From: Sphingobacterium detergens
GTDB lineage: Bacteria > Bacteroidota > Bacteroidia > Sphingobacteriales > Sphingobacteriaceae
Length of the DNA: 64,000 nt
NCBI RefSeq assembly: GCF_003610355.1
Contig: NZ_RAPY01000003.1
Span: forward strand, 620,001-684,000
Reading direction: 5' to 3'
The first letter of the stretch is position 1. The number at the start of each line of letters is the position of its first letter. The position numbers and the translations under genes are program-made. This document shows positions 1 through 8,785 of this stretch, in pieces. Below the pieces are notes generated by a model. It ran no database searches. It was not told where the DNA came from and saw nothing but the letters and a program-made list of their open reading frames with translations.

Positions 1-106
1 AAGCGGCTTTCTGTTCACACCAAGCATGATCTGTCAGAATCTCCTCCAAATTTCCTTCAGCGATATTTGCCCATCGCGGATCTGTCAACAACTTAAGTCC
101 AAGCAT
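1..106 (-). CDS. miaE: MiaE-like tRNA hydroxylase, 5' end only
   Basis: The reverse strand opens with ATG at 106 and stays open to the window edge, giving 35 residues that begin MLGLKLLTDPRW and include EEILTDHAWCEQKAA. I recognise this as the N-terminus of the MiaE family, a di-iron monooxygenase that hydroxylates the isopentenyl group of ms2i6A at tRNA position 37. The Glu and His-containing helix fits the ferritin-like fold. The rest lies outside the window, so the metal ligands cannot be checked. A TACCTTTG box about 25 bp upstream supports this start. The identification rests on a short stretch but the match is distinctive. Confidence 0.75.
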   Translation of the reverse strand, partial: MLGLKLLTDPRWANIAEGNLEEILTDHAWCEQKAA

Positions 107-131
107 TCTACTATCTAAAATAATTTACTGA

Positions 132-139
132 CAAAGGTA
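132..139 (-). promoter_or_regulatory. Putative -7 box for miaE
   Basis: On the reverse strand this reads TACCTTTG, an exact match to the Bacteroidota -7 consensus TAnnTTTG. A T-rich stretch (TTTT) lies 19 nt upstream in place of TTTG. Transcription would start about 20 nt before the ATG at 106. Confidence 0.5.
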
Positions 140-178
140 GGTAATATCTCTGCTTAAAAAAAATGATAATGCGCTCTT

Positions 179-1219
179 TTAGCTATCTTTATTAAGTATC
201 GACCTAATTTTAGGTGCTATTTTTTCGCCATAGATCTCAATAGACCGCAACATTTCTTTATGTCCGGGTGCGCCAACGTCCATATGTGCCGAGAAACGGG
301 TCAATCCAAATTTCTCATGGATCTCCAAAATTTTGTCAACTGCATATTCTGCATCACCAACGATAAGATGCCCCCGAGACGATCTGCCAAAGTCATATTG
401 TGTCTTTTGATAGGGTGGCCATCCGCGACTTGCTCCGATCCGATTCATCTGTGCCGAGTAGATCGGATAATAATAATCCGCAATCTGCGCACTGTTATCA
501 CCAAAAAAAGCATGCATGTGAACACCAACTTGAAATTTTGACATATCGTGTCCATTATCTTCATAAGCTTGCCGATACATTTCAAACAAATGGTCGAAAC
601 TTTCATACATTCCCCCAATAATTGCGAACATGACAGGTAAACCCAGTTTTCCGGCACGGATAACAGATGAAGTGGTCCCCCCTACTGCAACCCAGATTGG
701 CAAAGATCCATTCTTTGGTCGTGGAAAAATTTCTTGATTGATTAAAGGAGCTCTAAAATTTCCACGCCAAGTCACTGGATTCTGTTTATTCAACCGAAGT
801 AATAGTTCCAGTTTCTCCTCAAACAAATCCGCATAATCCTTCAAATCATATCCAAATAGTGGAAATGACTCAATAAACGAGCCCCTACCTGCCATAAGCT
901 CTGCCCGACCGTCGGACAACAGATCGACTGTTGCAAAATCTTGAAACAATTTGACCGGGTCAGCCGAGCTCAATACCGAAACAGCACTACCCAACTTGAT
1001 TTTTTGGGTCACTGTGGAAGCTGCCGCCAGTATAATTTCGGGAGCAGCGACAGCATAATCTTCCCGATGGTGCTCGCCGATACCAAAGAAATCCAACCCG
1101 ACCTGATCCATCAGTTTGATTTCTTCAATAATTTCTTTCATTCTATCCTGTGCAGCCTGGATCTGACCTGTAGCGGGATCTATCCTGGAGTCACCAAACA
1201 TTCCTATTCCTAATTCCAT
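179..1219 (-). CDS. LLM-class flavin-dependent oxidoreductase
   Basis: A 346-residue protein of the bacterial luciferase-like monooxygenase family, a TIM-barrel flavoenzyme that usually takes reduced FMN from a partner reductase. Family hallmarks are the N-terminal LGIGMFGDSR strand, the GIGEHHREDYAV segment near residue 47, the IKLGSAVSVLSSADP segment, and LMAGRGSFIESFPLFGYD, which lines the flavin pocket. It has no signal peptide and should be cytosolic. The length is normal for the family. It appears monocistronic: miaE points the same way but has its own promoter box, and the upstream virJ gene ends 76 bp before this start. The substrate cannot be read from the sequence. Confidence 0.85.
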   Translation of the reverse strand: MELGIGMFGDSRIDPATGQIQAAQDRMKEIIEEIKLMDQVGLDFFGIGEHHREDYAVAAPEIILAAASTVTQKIKLGSAVSVLSSADPVKLFQDFATVDLLSDGRAELMAGRGSFIESFPLFGYDLKDYADLFEEKLELLLRLNKQNPVTWRGNFRAPLINQEIFPRPKNGSLPIWVAVGGTTSSVIRAGKLGLPVMFAIIGGMYESFDHLFEMYRQAYEDNGHDMSKFQVGVHMHAFFGDNSAQIADYYYPIYSAQMNRIGASRGWPPYQKTQYDFGRSSRGHLIVGDAEYAVDKILEIHEKFGLTRFSAHMDVGAPGHKEMLRSIEIYGEKIAPKIRSILNKDS

Positions 1220-1295
1220 GTGTCTTCTCTATTTAAAAACTAATTCAAAAATAGTGGGTCTTTTTATCAATTTATTTGATCTAGGATAAGAAATA

Positions 1296-1964
1296 CTAAA
1301 AAAGAGACAGGGTTGTCTTAACCACTTTATCTGCATTGCCACTAAAATGGTGTCCACCTGAAAGATATTTCTTGTTAAAGTTTTTCAATCGAATCTTTTC
1401 TACCGGAAATTCGGTCTCATCATCTCCCAGAACAATGCTCGTTTTAATCCCCTCTATCCGATTAATCTCGGCAACAACGTCAAGGCTACGTTTGGTATTA
1501 CTCCGTCCTAAGATGTCGGCGATATGAATCTCTAAATCTGTGGACACTGAGGGCTCCAACAGTACGATGCTTCGCACATTTTTCTTTACTAAGGGATCAA
1601 TACGGTTTATGATAAAAGGTACTGCATCTGCTCCAAAAGAATAGCCCACAATAAAAAGCTGTTGGTTCTGTCTTGCCAAAATAAGGTTTTTGAGTGTATT
1701 CGAAATATCCGCGGCGATATCCTTGGCGGTCTTTTTCTTCCAAAAATAGTTCTTGGAGTCAATAGCAGCCACAGCGTAACCCGCATCAGCAATCAACTGA
1801 CATATCTTATTTGAAAAAGAATTGAATCCACCATCTCCACTCAAGTAAAGCACCAGAGGTAATACTGCTTTATTATTCCAATATTTCATTTCGATCAAAC
1901 GTTGTTGGGCGAGGGCATGAAATGCCATGCAACCAATGATAAATAAAACGGTCAACTTCTTCAT
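1296..1964 (-). CDS. virJ: VirJ/AcvB-family alpha/beta hydrolase, exported
   Basis: A 222-residue protein when started at the ATG at 1964. The frame extends upstream to a TTG, but the ATG gives a clean signal peptide, MKKLTVLFIIGCMAFHALAQ. The mature part has the VirJ signatures: LSGDGGFNSF at residues 41-50, NYFWKKKT at 72-79, a lipase-type nucleophile elbow GYSFG at 107-111 (Ser109), and a C-terminal GGHHFSGN with the likely catalytic His. In Agrobacterium, AcvB is a periplasmic hydrolase that cleaves lysyl-phosphatidylglycerol. The gene starts 39 bp after mprF, the lysyl-PG synthase, which supports the same role here: trimming of aminoacylated lipid. Function is by homology plus context; the substrate is inferred. 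Confidence 0.8.
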   Translation of the reverse strand: MKKLTVLFIIGCMAFHALAQQRLIEMKYWNNKAVLPLVLYLSGDGGFNSFSNKICQLIADAGYAVAAIDSKNYFWKKKTAKDIAADISNTLKNLILARQNQQLFIVGYSFGADAVPFIINRIDPLVKKNVRSIVLLEPSVSTDLEIHIADILGRSNTKRSLDVVAEINRIEGIKTSIVLGDDETEFPVEKIRLKNFNKKYLSGGHHFSGNADKVVKTTLSLF

Positions 1965-2003
1965 AGGATCAGTAATACTTGCTAAATAAGGCTCCAAAGT
2001 ATA

Positions 2004-4598
2004 TTAATCATTAGGTTTCATCACCTTAACTAATGCAATAGGGAGCTGTATCAGATCAAAATCATTATCAAAGATAAGGTATTTGTTTTCCCAAAAGGTC
2101 GCATATTTCTCTTTAAAATCGCGCAAACTATGATAATGTTTGAAGTTTCCCAACCGTGTGGAAGCAAATTTCATAATCTTTTCTGCCGGACTATCTGTTG
2201 TTTCCAACCCAGTCATGGGAACCATTCCCATATTCAAATAACTATAATTTTGGGCTTTTGCATAGCTGATCATCTCAACTATTAGTGCATCCATACTGCC
2301 TCCTGGTGCTTCCAGCGACTTTCGGATCATATCATACGTACATTCATCCTTGGCATAATCAGGAATAATATTCAGGAAGGCCACGATTTTGTCGCTATCA
2401 TTTTTAAGGACAATAATATCCTGCTCGACGAGCGTTTCGGCATTGAACATCCCCTGTGAAAAGACCATTTCTTTTTTATCAAATTCTCTCAGCCATTCGT
2501 CAGAAATGGCCTTAAGCTCTTCCAACATCTCTAGTTGCTGCGGCGCTTTCAATACTGCCGTGGTAAACCCTTTTTTCTGAATTGCATTAAGTCCATTACG
2601 AAGTGATTTACGGTCCTTTCCTTCCAGTGTAAATGTCTCTAATTCCAAAACAGCCTCTTGGCCGATCGTTATCTTCTGTTTTCGAAGCGATGAGAAATGA
2701 ACCAGACTATTTTCATCAACCCGATAATAAATAGCTTTTAATCCATTTGCATAACAATACCGATCAAACTCCTCAACCAGTTCTTCTTTATCGCCTTGTT
2801 CACAGACTGGCTCATCCAATACAATTGCAAACTCATTTGCTAGTCGATAAGCTGTAAAACCCTCAGAAATCTCAGAGAAAAAAAGATACTTGTCCTTCCC
2901 CAATTTGAAAAAATCCATCGGTGATTGCCCAAATTCGTCCAACAGCTGTTGTGCCCGTTCTAATTCAGACTTACTTGAATCCTCATCGGCAATCAAGCGC
3001 GGGCGGGCCAACGCATAGATGAGTAGAAACCAGCAAAAAATCCCCAAAACTTGCGTAATCCGCAGGAATTCCTGTCCAAAATTGGTATGTGGCATCAAAT
3101 CATCATCAGCGAATAACAGAAAACTTCTTACGGTATGATAAATAGACTGTCGCCAAGTAAACTCAATACCAAAATGTTGTTTATCAATAAAGTAAAAGCT
3201 TAATATTTCAAATAAACAGACCCCAATCAATCCGACCGCAAATGTTACGAATCCAATCCTGATCCAGCGAATATTACTTTTAATTGGATACTGTTTATAG
3301 CTAATCCCCAAAAAGATAAGGGTCAACAGGGCTACTGATGCTTCCTCATAGTCCAATGCTTTAAACACATGTCCAAATAAAGAAAGCGCACTGAACACAA
3401 CAGCTATCCAGAATGCCACGCGAAAGCCCTTGATCAAATAGGCTGAGGTAACCAATAAACCTACTCCCAGAACAAATACCATAAACTTAGATGCGTGGAT
3501 AGCTTCGAGAGGTAAATAAAACCGATCTAGCTTCATGCGATCCGCCAACGGAGGCGTCAGTACCGAAACAATGTTGACCATACCCAAAAAGAAGATCAGC
3601 AAGGCTGGTCCTACACGCGCTAAAAGCTGCCTACCGCGCCAAGCGAAAGCGATTAATCCTAACAATAACGGCAGCCAGAATTCGAATACCCGATAAAGAA
3701 TGGTTATACCCAAACCTTCGGCCTGACCGTAGCCGTATGCTTTGAAGATATATAGCATAGTTAGTTCCACCGCCCCCAATCCTCTCAAAAAAGGGGATAC
3801 AATCATCAAAACCACTGATACCGTATAGGCGATAGCTGCCGCCTCAAAGGAATGATCCAAGCCCAAAGCATACATACTGACAAAAGCATGCGCTATCCCA
3901 CAGCACTCCACGACGATTGAAGCCAATACCGTCCCCAAGAGATATTTCATCTTCACTTCTCCAGAAAATATCTCGTCTATATTGGAGGCAACTGCCGGAA
4001 ATTTTAATTCTACCCACCGATAGATCCCTTTATGCGTACGAAAGGACCATACCAACCAAAACACAACGGCCAAAAGCACTCCCAAAATCAGTAATGAAAT
4101 CCAAGCATCTCCAAAATTTTTATTGTCCCAAATGGTATATAATATCACAGGGACACCGATCAGAAAAACGGTTAGTAGTCCCACATAACCATAGAGGGCA
4201 CCAGCCTGATGAATCTGTGTCGTATTTAGATTTCTCTTTCGCAACTGCGTGGTGGTATAGGCGAGTGAACTAATACCACCTGCTGGGAGGAATACACTGA
4301 GCAGGTTTCTTTTTAAGAATAGATCTATGGCAATTTTCAAACTGATTGAAAGACCAATGGCTTTGAAACTCTGCACATACATCAGGCCTTGCAATAGGAC
4401 ATAGAGCAGGGTTATACCAATGCCGACCGAAACCCAAGTCAGATCTGCCGCCTTTAACTGTGGAATAATGGCGGCTAGCTCTTTTCTTTCATTTCTAAAA
4501 AAAACAAAGGCTAACAAAATGACCAAAACAGCTATTAGCTCCTTCCAATAGGTCTTTGGCGAAAAATGTCGAATGCGTTGAACAATAGTCTTGCCCAT
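2004..4598 (-). CDS. mprF: MprF-type lysyl-phosphatidylglycerol synthase/flippase
   Basis: An 864-residue integral membrane protein. The N-terminal two thirds holds many hydrophobic segments (from LIAVLVILLAFVFF near residue 22 to about residue 540) of the flippase type, with the conserved FLPAGGISSLAYT loop. The C-terminal third is a soluble GNAT-fold DUF2156 synthase domain containing FFKLGKDKYLFFSEI, a RLANEFAIVLDEP segment, and YLNMGMVPMTG near the end. The family transfers Lys, and in some members Ala, from aminoacyl-tRNA to phosphatidylglycerol and flips the product, lowering envelope negative charge. Length matches classical two-domain MprF (about 840 residues). It is the first gene of a pair with virJ. 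The amino acid and lipid acceptor used in this organism are unknown. Confidence 0.9.
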   Translation of the reverse strand: MGKTIVQRIRHFSPKTYWKELIAVLVILLAFVFFRNERKELAAIIPQLKAADLTWVSVGIGITLLYVLLQGLMYVQSFKAIGLSISLKIAIDLFLKRNLLSVFLPAGGISSLAYTTTQLRKRNLNTTQIHQAGALYGYVGLLTVFLIGVPVILYTIWDNKNFGDAWISLLILGVLLAVVFWLVWSFRTHKGIYRWVELKFPAVASNIDEIFSGEVKMKYLLGTVLASIVVECCGIAHAFVSMYALGLDHSFEAAAIAYTVSVVLMIVSPFLRGLGAVELTMLYIFKAYGYGQAEGLGITILYRVFEFWLPLLLGLIAFAWRGRQLLARVGPALLIFFLGMVNIVSVLTPPLADRMKLDRFYLPLEAIHASKFMVFVLGVGLLVTSAYLIKGFRVAFWIAVVFSALSLFGHVFKALDYEEASVALLTLIFLGISYKQYPIKSNIRWIRIGFVTFAVGLIGVCLFEILSFYFIDKQHFGIEFTWRQSIYHTVRSFLLFADDDLMPHTNFGQEFLRITQVLGIFCWFLLIYALARPRLIADEDSSKSELERAQQLLDEFGQSPMDFFKLGKDKYLFFSEISEGFTAYRLANEFAIVLDEPVCEQGDKEELVEEFDRYCYANGLKAIYYRVDENSLVHFSSLRKQKITIGQEAVLELETFTLEGKDRKSLRNGLNAIQKKGFTTAVLKAPQQLEMLEELKAISDEWLREFDKKEMVFSQGMFNAETLVEQDIIVLKNDSDKIVAFLNIIPDYAKDECTYDMIRKSLEAPGGSMDALIVEMISYAKAQNYSYLNMGMVPMTGLETTDSPAEKIMKFASTRLGNFKHYHSLRDFKEKYATFWENKYLIFDNDFDLIQLPIALVKVMKPND

Positions 4599-4719
4599 AT
4601 TATCGTTTATTGTATAATAACCAACCGTATTATAAACACGAAATAAAGCTAATCGTTTGAAAATGATAAATTGTTAAGTTTTCGTCAATTCTTTTGACAT
4701 TAATCTGTAATTTTCGCCC

Positions 4720-5958
4720 ATGAAAGAGAAAAGGGTTTTGTTTATCGGACTGGTGTGGCCAGAGCCAACATCATCAGCTGCCGGCTTTCGGATGATGCAA
4801 CTGATCGAGACATTCCTGGATCGTTCCTATCAAATTACATTTGCTTCCGCCGCCGCGAAGTCTCCCTATAGTGCCGCATTAAAACCGTTAGGTGTTGATG
4901 AACAATCCATTGTATTGAACAGTGATAGTTTTGACGGATTTATTGCAGCGCTACAACCGGACATTGTTGTCTTTGACCGCTTTATGGTGGAGGAACAATA
5001 TGGTTGGCGGGTGGCTCAGCAATGTCCTGATGCTCTACGGATACTTGACACCGAGGATCTCCATTTCTTAAGACAAGCGCGACAAACTTGTATTAAAAAC
5101 AAAGACGATTTTTCCTTCGAGGAATTATTTACCGACACAGCAAAAAGAGAAATTGCTTCGATATTACGATGCGATTTATCATTAATCATTTCGGAGTCCG
5201 AAATGAAAATTCTAACAGAAGTATTCCGCATTTCACCCGATATTCTATATTATCTCCCTTTTCTTGAAAATGAGATTACTGCTACCGATATTAATGCCTG
5301 GAAACCATTTGAAGAGCGAAAAGACCTGCTATTTATTGGCAACTTCATCCATGAGCCAAACTGGCATACCGTGCAATATCTAAAGACAACAGTTTGGCCA
5401 ATTCTTCGGAAAATGCTTCCGAAAGTAGAATTACACATTTATGGGGCTTATCCCACCCAAAAAGTACTTCAGCTGCATAACCCCCGGGAGAATTTTCATA
5501 TCAAAGGAAGAGCTGATTCTGCAAAGCTCACTATGTCCAATTACAGACTACTGGTTGCTCCAATCCAATTTGGCGCTGGTGTAAAGGGCAAATTTATCGA
5601 TGCCATGCAAACGGGGACTCCCTCCATCACAACGTCCATTGGTGCTGAAGCGATGAGAGGTAACCTAAGCTGGGATGGCTTTATTGAAGATGAGCCTGAG
5701 ATATTCTGTCAAAAAACAGTGGAACTTTATAACGATGAGATCACCTGGAAAACAGCACAGACTAACGGTATTCGTATTATCAACGAGCGTTATGAAAAAC
5801 GAAAATATCAAGCGGATTTCATGACCAATCTATCTTTACTTAAAGTACAATTGGATAAACATCGGCAGCAGAATTTTATTAGCCAGATACTCCTGCATCA
5901 TACGGTACAGAGCACAAAATATATGTCGTTGTGGATTGCTGAAAAGAACAAGCAATAA
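4720..5958 (+). CDS. Glycosyltransferase, GT4-like
   Basis: A 412-residue GT-B-fold glycosyltransferase. The N-terminal Rossmann half begins KEKRVLFIGLVWPEP and includes a Ser/Ala-rich loop. The C-terminal half carries LLFIGNFIHEPNWHTVQYL near residue 205, HIYGAYPT, and the sugar-nucleotide segment APIQFGAGVKGKFIDAMQTGTP near residues 285-306. In GT4 enzymes that region carries the EX7E-like motif; here the first Glu is replaced, so catalysis should not be assumed. No signal peptide. The gene stands alone, divergent from mprF, and its stop codon directly abuts the stop of the convergent metallo-hydrolase gene. A role in surface polysaccharide or glycolipid synthesis is plausible but unsupported by neighbours. 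Confidence 0.75.
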   Translation: MKEKRVLFIGLVWPEPTSSAAGFRMMQLIETFLDRSYQITFASAAAKSPYSAALKPLGVDEQSIVLNSDSFDGFIAALQPDIVVFDRFMVEEQYGWRVAQQCPDALRILDTEDLHFLRQARQTCIKNKDDFSFEELFTDTAKREIASILRCDLSLIISESEMKILTEVFRISPDILYYLPFLENEITATDINAWKPFEERKDLLFIGNFIHEPNWHTVQYLKTTVWPILRKMLPKVELHIYGAYPTQKVLQLHNPRENFHIKGRADSAKLTMSNYRLLVAPIQFGAGVKGKFIDAMQTGTPSITTSIGAEAMRGNLSWDGFIEDEPEIFCQKTVELYNDEITWKTAQTNGIRIINERYEKRKYQADFMTNLSLLKVQLDKHRQQNFISQILLHHTVQSTKYMSLWIAEKNKQ

Positions 5959-7068
5959 TTAATTAACCTCCCGCCACCAAGGGGAATATACAGTATCCAA
6001 TTTATTCAGATGAACCAGTTCTCCTATCTTTGGGGTAATAAGTTTACTATGTTCCTTTTGAGCAGTTTCATAAAACTTTTCCATTGGCTCTTTCCATCCG
6101 TGCATGGCCAAAGCAAATTTTGAAGAGTGGACAGGCAGTGTAACTTTGGCTTGTAGATCTTTGGTTTCAAGGCCCCATTCTTCGGGTAAAGAGTGAATAT
6201 AATGCCAAGCATCATTGTACTGCCCATTTTCTAAAATAGCCAGGTCAAATGGACCAAACCGTTCACCGATTGTCTTAAAATGTTTTCCATAACCACTATC
6301 GCCTCCTAAAAATAAATTATATTTTGAAGTCTTCAGGACGAAGGAAGTCCAAAGGGTATTGTTTCTCGTGACTCTACGTCCGGAAAAATGTCTAGCGGGC
6401 GTAAAAGTTACCTGAAAATCAGGCACAAGATTTATCTGATCATACCAATCGCCTTCGACAATTTGTTCTGCTTTATAACCCCAGGATTCGAAATGCGCTC
6501 CCACCCCCAAACCACAGATGACCTGACCGACCTTCTCACGCAGTTTGATTATGGTCCCATAATCAAGATGATCATAATGATCATGGGAGATAAATAAATA
6601 ATCTATTTTGGGGAAGTCTGCCGCAGTATAATCCACAGCGATTTTAAATGCTTTGTTGCTCCCCGGAACGGGCGAAGCGTTGTCACTGAATACAGGGTCT
6701 ACAAGCAATAATTTACCATCAATCTTCAGGAGGTAGGATGAGTGACCAAACCAGACCAGAATATCCTGTGACGGCAGATTTTTTAGATCACATTTCATGG
6801 CTGGTAATACACCCGATGGCTTCAGTCCCGGTTTTTTGTTGAAAAGAAAATCCCACATTAAAGAGACGATGTTTACATCACTCTTCAAGGATGGTGTCAC
6901 CTCAAGATTATGAAATACACCATTTCTGAAATTAGGCGATTGCTTCATCCGCTCCAATCGCGCACCTTTAAAACTTCCGCCAAACATCGGATGGACAAAA
7001 TAATAGAGCAACCCACTGACTAAGACAATCAATAGCATCCCTAAAATAATCCATCCGACGTTTTTCAT
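5959..7068 (-). CDS. Membrane-anchored MBL-fold hydrolase, NAPE-PLD-like
   Basis: A 369-residue protein with an N-terminal membrane segment (residues 4-25, WIILGMLLIVLVSGLLYYFV) followed by a metallo-beta-lactamase domain. The metal motif HDHYDH is at residues 162-167, preceded by ILVWFGHSSYLL. Further ligand regions are RHFSGRR and LGGDSGYG. This layout matches the UlaG/NAPE-PLD-like branch of the superfamily, whose members cleave phosphodiester or lactone bonds. The active domain is probably periplasmic. It starts one base after the dcd stop, so the two are likely co-transcribed. The substrate is unknown; a phospholipid is possible. Confidence 0.8.
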   Translation of the reverse strand: MKNVGWIILGMLLIVLVSGLLYYFVHPMFGGSFKGARLERMKQSPNFRNGVFHNLEVTPSLKSDVNIVSLMWDFLFNKKPGLKPSGVLPAMKCDLKNLPSQDILVWFGHSSYLLKIDGKLLLVDPVFSDNASPVPGSNKAFKIAVDYTAADFPKIDYLFISHDHYDHLDYGTIIKLREKVGQVICGLGVGAHFESWGYKAEQIVEGDWYDQINLVPDFQVTFTPARHFSGRRVTRNNTLWTSFVLKTSKYNLFLGGDSGYGKHFKTIGERFGPFDLAILENGQYNDAWHYIHSLPEEWGLETKDLQAKVTLPVHSSKFALAMHGWKEPMEKFYETAQKEHSKLITPKIGELVHLNKLDTVYSPWWREVN

Positions 7069-7069
7069 T

Positions 7070-7606
7070 TTAAAAACTATTCTTCCACATCATGGATTCG
7101 ACAGGACGGATAGTCTTACCATTATATTTTGCATTACCCTTTGTATTGTAAAAAGTCTCTATCTCGCCTTCTACAGCAAAATAAATCAATTGACCGATTG
7201 GCATACCTGCATAGACTCTCACGGGTTGTGCAACAGATATCTCCAATGTCCATGTATTGCAAAAGCCCACATCACCTTTACCAGCTGTCGCATGGATGTC
7301 AATTCCCAAACGACCAGTACTCGATTTTCCTTCCAAAAAAGGAACATGTTTGTGCGTTTCTGTATACTCCTGAGTGACGCCTAAATAAAGGGTATTAGGT
7401 TCCAATACAAAACCCTCCTCTGGAATTTCAAAATGATTAATTTCATTGTGTTTTTTGGCATCCAAAACGCGATCGGCATAAGTTGCCAAATATTTACCCA
7501 AATGCACATCGTAGGAATTTGTTCCTAAGCACTTACGATCAAATGGTTGAATGACAATGCTGCCATTTTCAATTTCTTCAAGAATTCTTTTATCCGATAA
7601 AATCAT
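7070..7606 (-). CDS. dcd: dCTP deaminase
   Basis: A 178-residue enzyme that deaminates dCTP to dUTP, the precursor for dTMP synthesis. I start it at the ATG at 7606 (MILSDKRILEEIENGS); the frame could open three codons earlier at a TTG, but the ATG matches the usual family start and length. Diagnostic segments are GKSSTGRLG at residues 93-101 and HATAGKGDVGF at 105-115, and the catalytic Glu is Glu122 in WTLEIS. All residues expected for a functional trimeric Dcd are present. Some Dcd homologues serve phage defence, but nothing around this copy suggests that. It is probably the first gene of a two-gene unit with the MBL-fold hydrolase. Confidence 0.92.
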   Translation of the reverse strand: MILSDKRILEEIENGSIVIQPFDRKCLGTNSYDVHLGKYLATYADRVLDAKKHNEINHFEIPEEGFVLEPNTLYLGVTQEYTETHKHVPFLEGKSSTGRLGIDIHATAGKGDVGFCNTWTLEISVAQPVRVYAGMPIGQLIYFAVEGEIETFYNTKGNAKYNGKTIRPVESMMWKNSF

Positions 7607-7917
7607 GTGTATCAAGATAGCAAGAGCATCAGGCCATGCTATATAAATTCAAAAATACGGTTCTCACACAAATTTTTATGCTATTTTTTATTTAAAGTGC
7701 TCGTTTTTATTGATAATTCACTCCGTCGGGTTCGGATCAGCCTCATTTGATCATTTCAAAGACGAGCGGCAGCCCGTTTTTCAAATGCTATTAACGCTAA
7801 TCTCAGCAATCCGCTCAAATTGATTTTGTCCTCTTCTTTTCAGACATGCTAATCAACTTTTCAAATCGCTTGGCATTGAGTGTGCGATAATTTGCGATTT
7901 GTTTTTTAAATTTGGGT
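7607..7917. other. Intergenic region between divergent dcd and PPTase genes
   Basis: About 310 bp of AT-rich sequence holding the promoters of two divergent genes. A TAAATTTG box sits at 7907-7914, only 3 bp before the PPTase ATG, with no TTTG at 19 bp, so I do not call it a promoter. I see no RNA gene, convincing hairpin or repeat. Confidence 0.5.
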
Positions 7918-8559
7918 ATGAGTCTAGTGTATTTACGTGAAATAGATAGCCAAACCAAATTTGCCATTTGGCGGATTGAAGAATCGGATGATGATTTGTT
8001 GTCCAAACTTCAGTTGGATGAGCGTGAGAAGGCCAAATTAGCTTCTTTTAATAAGGGGAAGCGGCGCTTACATTGGCTTGCTACGCGTGTGTTGTTGCGG
8101 ACCTTACTAAATACTTCACGTTATATTGACTGCCCTTCTGATGCTAACGGTAAACCTTACCTTGCCAATTTCCCGCAGAAAATATCACTTTCGCACTCTT
8201 TTGACTATGCCGCAGCAATGATAAGTACCGAAGGAGAAGTAGGGATAGATATGGAAATTATCAAGACGAAAGTTGAACGGATCCAGCATAAGTTTCTCAA
8301 ACCCGTTGAACTTGCTTTTATTTCACAGGGGGATACACGATACGAGCAGTTGTATGCCTGTTGGTGTGCCAAAGAGGCAATCTATAAACTTCAGGGGAAT
8401 TCAGGTGTCTCTTTCTTAAACAACATGACCATACAACCCTTCGAATACCAAAAACAAGGTGTCTTGAAACTTGATCTGGACAGCAACCAGACCCACCAGA
8501 CTTTTGAGGTACATTATGAAAAATTCAATGAATATATGCTTGCATATGCTGTTGGCTAA
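7918..8559 (+). CDS. 4'-phosphopantetheinyl transferase, Sfp type
   Basis: A 213-residue enzyme that moves the phosphopantetheine arm of CoA onto a conserved Ser of carrier proteins. The ATG at 7918 is preferred over a TTG two codons upstream. Motifs are LSHSFDYAAAM with His93, the metal-binding GIDME at residues 109-113, and WCAKEAIYK at 149-157. The size fits the Sfp/EntD superfamily. No polyketide or peptide synthetase genes are nearby, so it may serve the fatty-acid acyl carrier protein or a carrier encoded elsewhere. The stop lies about 110 bp before tRNA-Glu and no terminator is obvious between them. Confidence 0.88.
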   Translation: MSLVYLREIDSQTKFAIWRIEESDDDLLSKLQLDEREKAKLASFNKGKRRLHWLATRVLLRTLLNTSRYIDCPSDANGKPYLANFPQKISLSHSFDYAAAMISTEGEVGIDMEIIKTKVERIQHKFLKPVELAFISQGDTRYEQLYACWCAKEAIYKLQGNSGVSFLNNMTIQPFEYQKQGVLKLDLDSNQTHQTFEVHYEKFNEYMLAYAVG

Positions 8560-8621
8560 GGTCGCTTAAAAAAATAATTTTTCTCAATTTCAGCGAATTA
8601 GCGATGTAAGCGCACTTTTTT

Positions 8622-8652
8622 TTTGTGCTTATTGAAAAAGCTTCTATATTTG
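8622..8652 (+). promoter_or_regulatory. Promoter of tRNA-Glu
   Basis: TTTG at 8622-8625, a 19-nt spacer, then TATATTTG at 8645-8652: an exact Bacteroidota TTTG-N19-TAnnTTTG promoter. It ends 18 nt before the 5' end of the tRNA, the distance expected for a stable-RNA promoter. Confidence 0.85.
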
Positions 8653-8670
8653 CAGCATCACAAAGGAAAT

Positions 8671-8745
8671 GGCCCGTTCGTCTAGGGGTTAGGACGCAAG
8701 ATTTTCATTCTTGAAACAGGGGTTCGATTCCCCTACGGGCTACCA
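8671..8745 (+). tRNA. tRNA-Glu (UUC)
   Basis: A cloverleaf can be folded by eye. The acceptor arm GGCCCGT (8671-8677) pairs with ACGGGCT (8735-8741), with a G-U pair at 1-72. The anticodon stem CAAGA/TCTTG encloses the loop TTTTCAT, giving anticodon TTC. The T arm is CAGGGGTTCGATTCCCCTA. The 3' CCA is encoded at 8743-8745. It is a single-gene unit with its own promoter and a terminator directly after. Confidence 0.95.
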
Positions 8746-8750
8746 AAAAA

Positions 8751-8785
8751 AATCCTGCAAACAAAATTTGCAGGATTTTTTTTTT
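8751..8785 (+). terminator. Rho-independent terminator after tRNA-Glu
   Basis: An 11-bp perfect stem, AATCCTGCAAA (8751-8761) with TTTGCAGGATT (8767-8777), a 5-nt loop, and a T run to 8785. It starts 6 nt after the encoded CCA. Confidence 0.9.

Noticed and set aside
7070..7606. dCTP deaminase as an anti-phage defence gene
   Set aside because: The protein is a standard housekeeping Dcd in length and motifs, with no defence genes nearby.
7815..8006. 63-residue Lys-rich reverse-strand frame overlapping the PPTase start
   Set aside because: Opens at a non-ATG codon, overlaps a clear gene on the other strand, and its composition fits AT-rich DNA.
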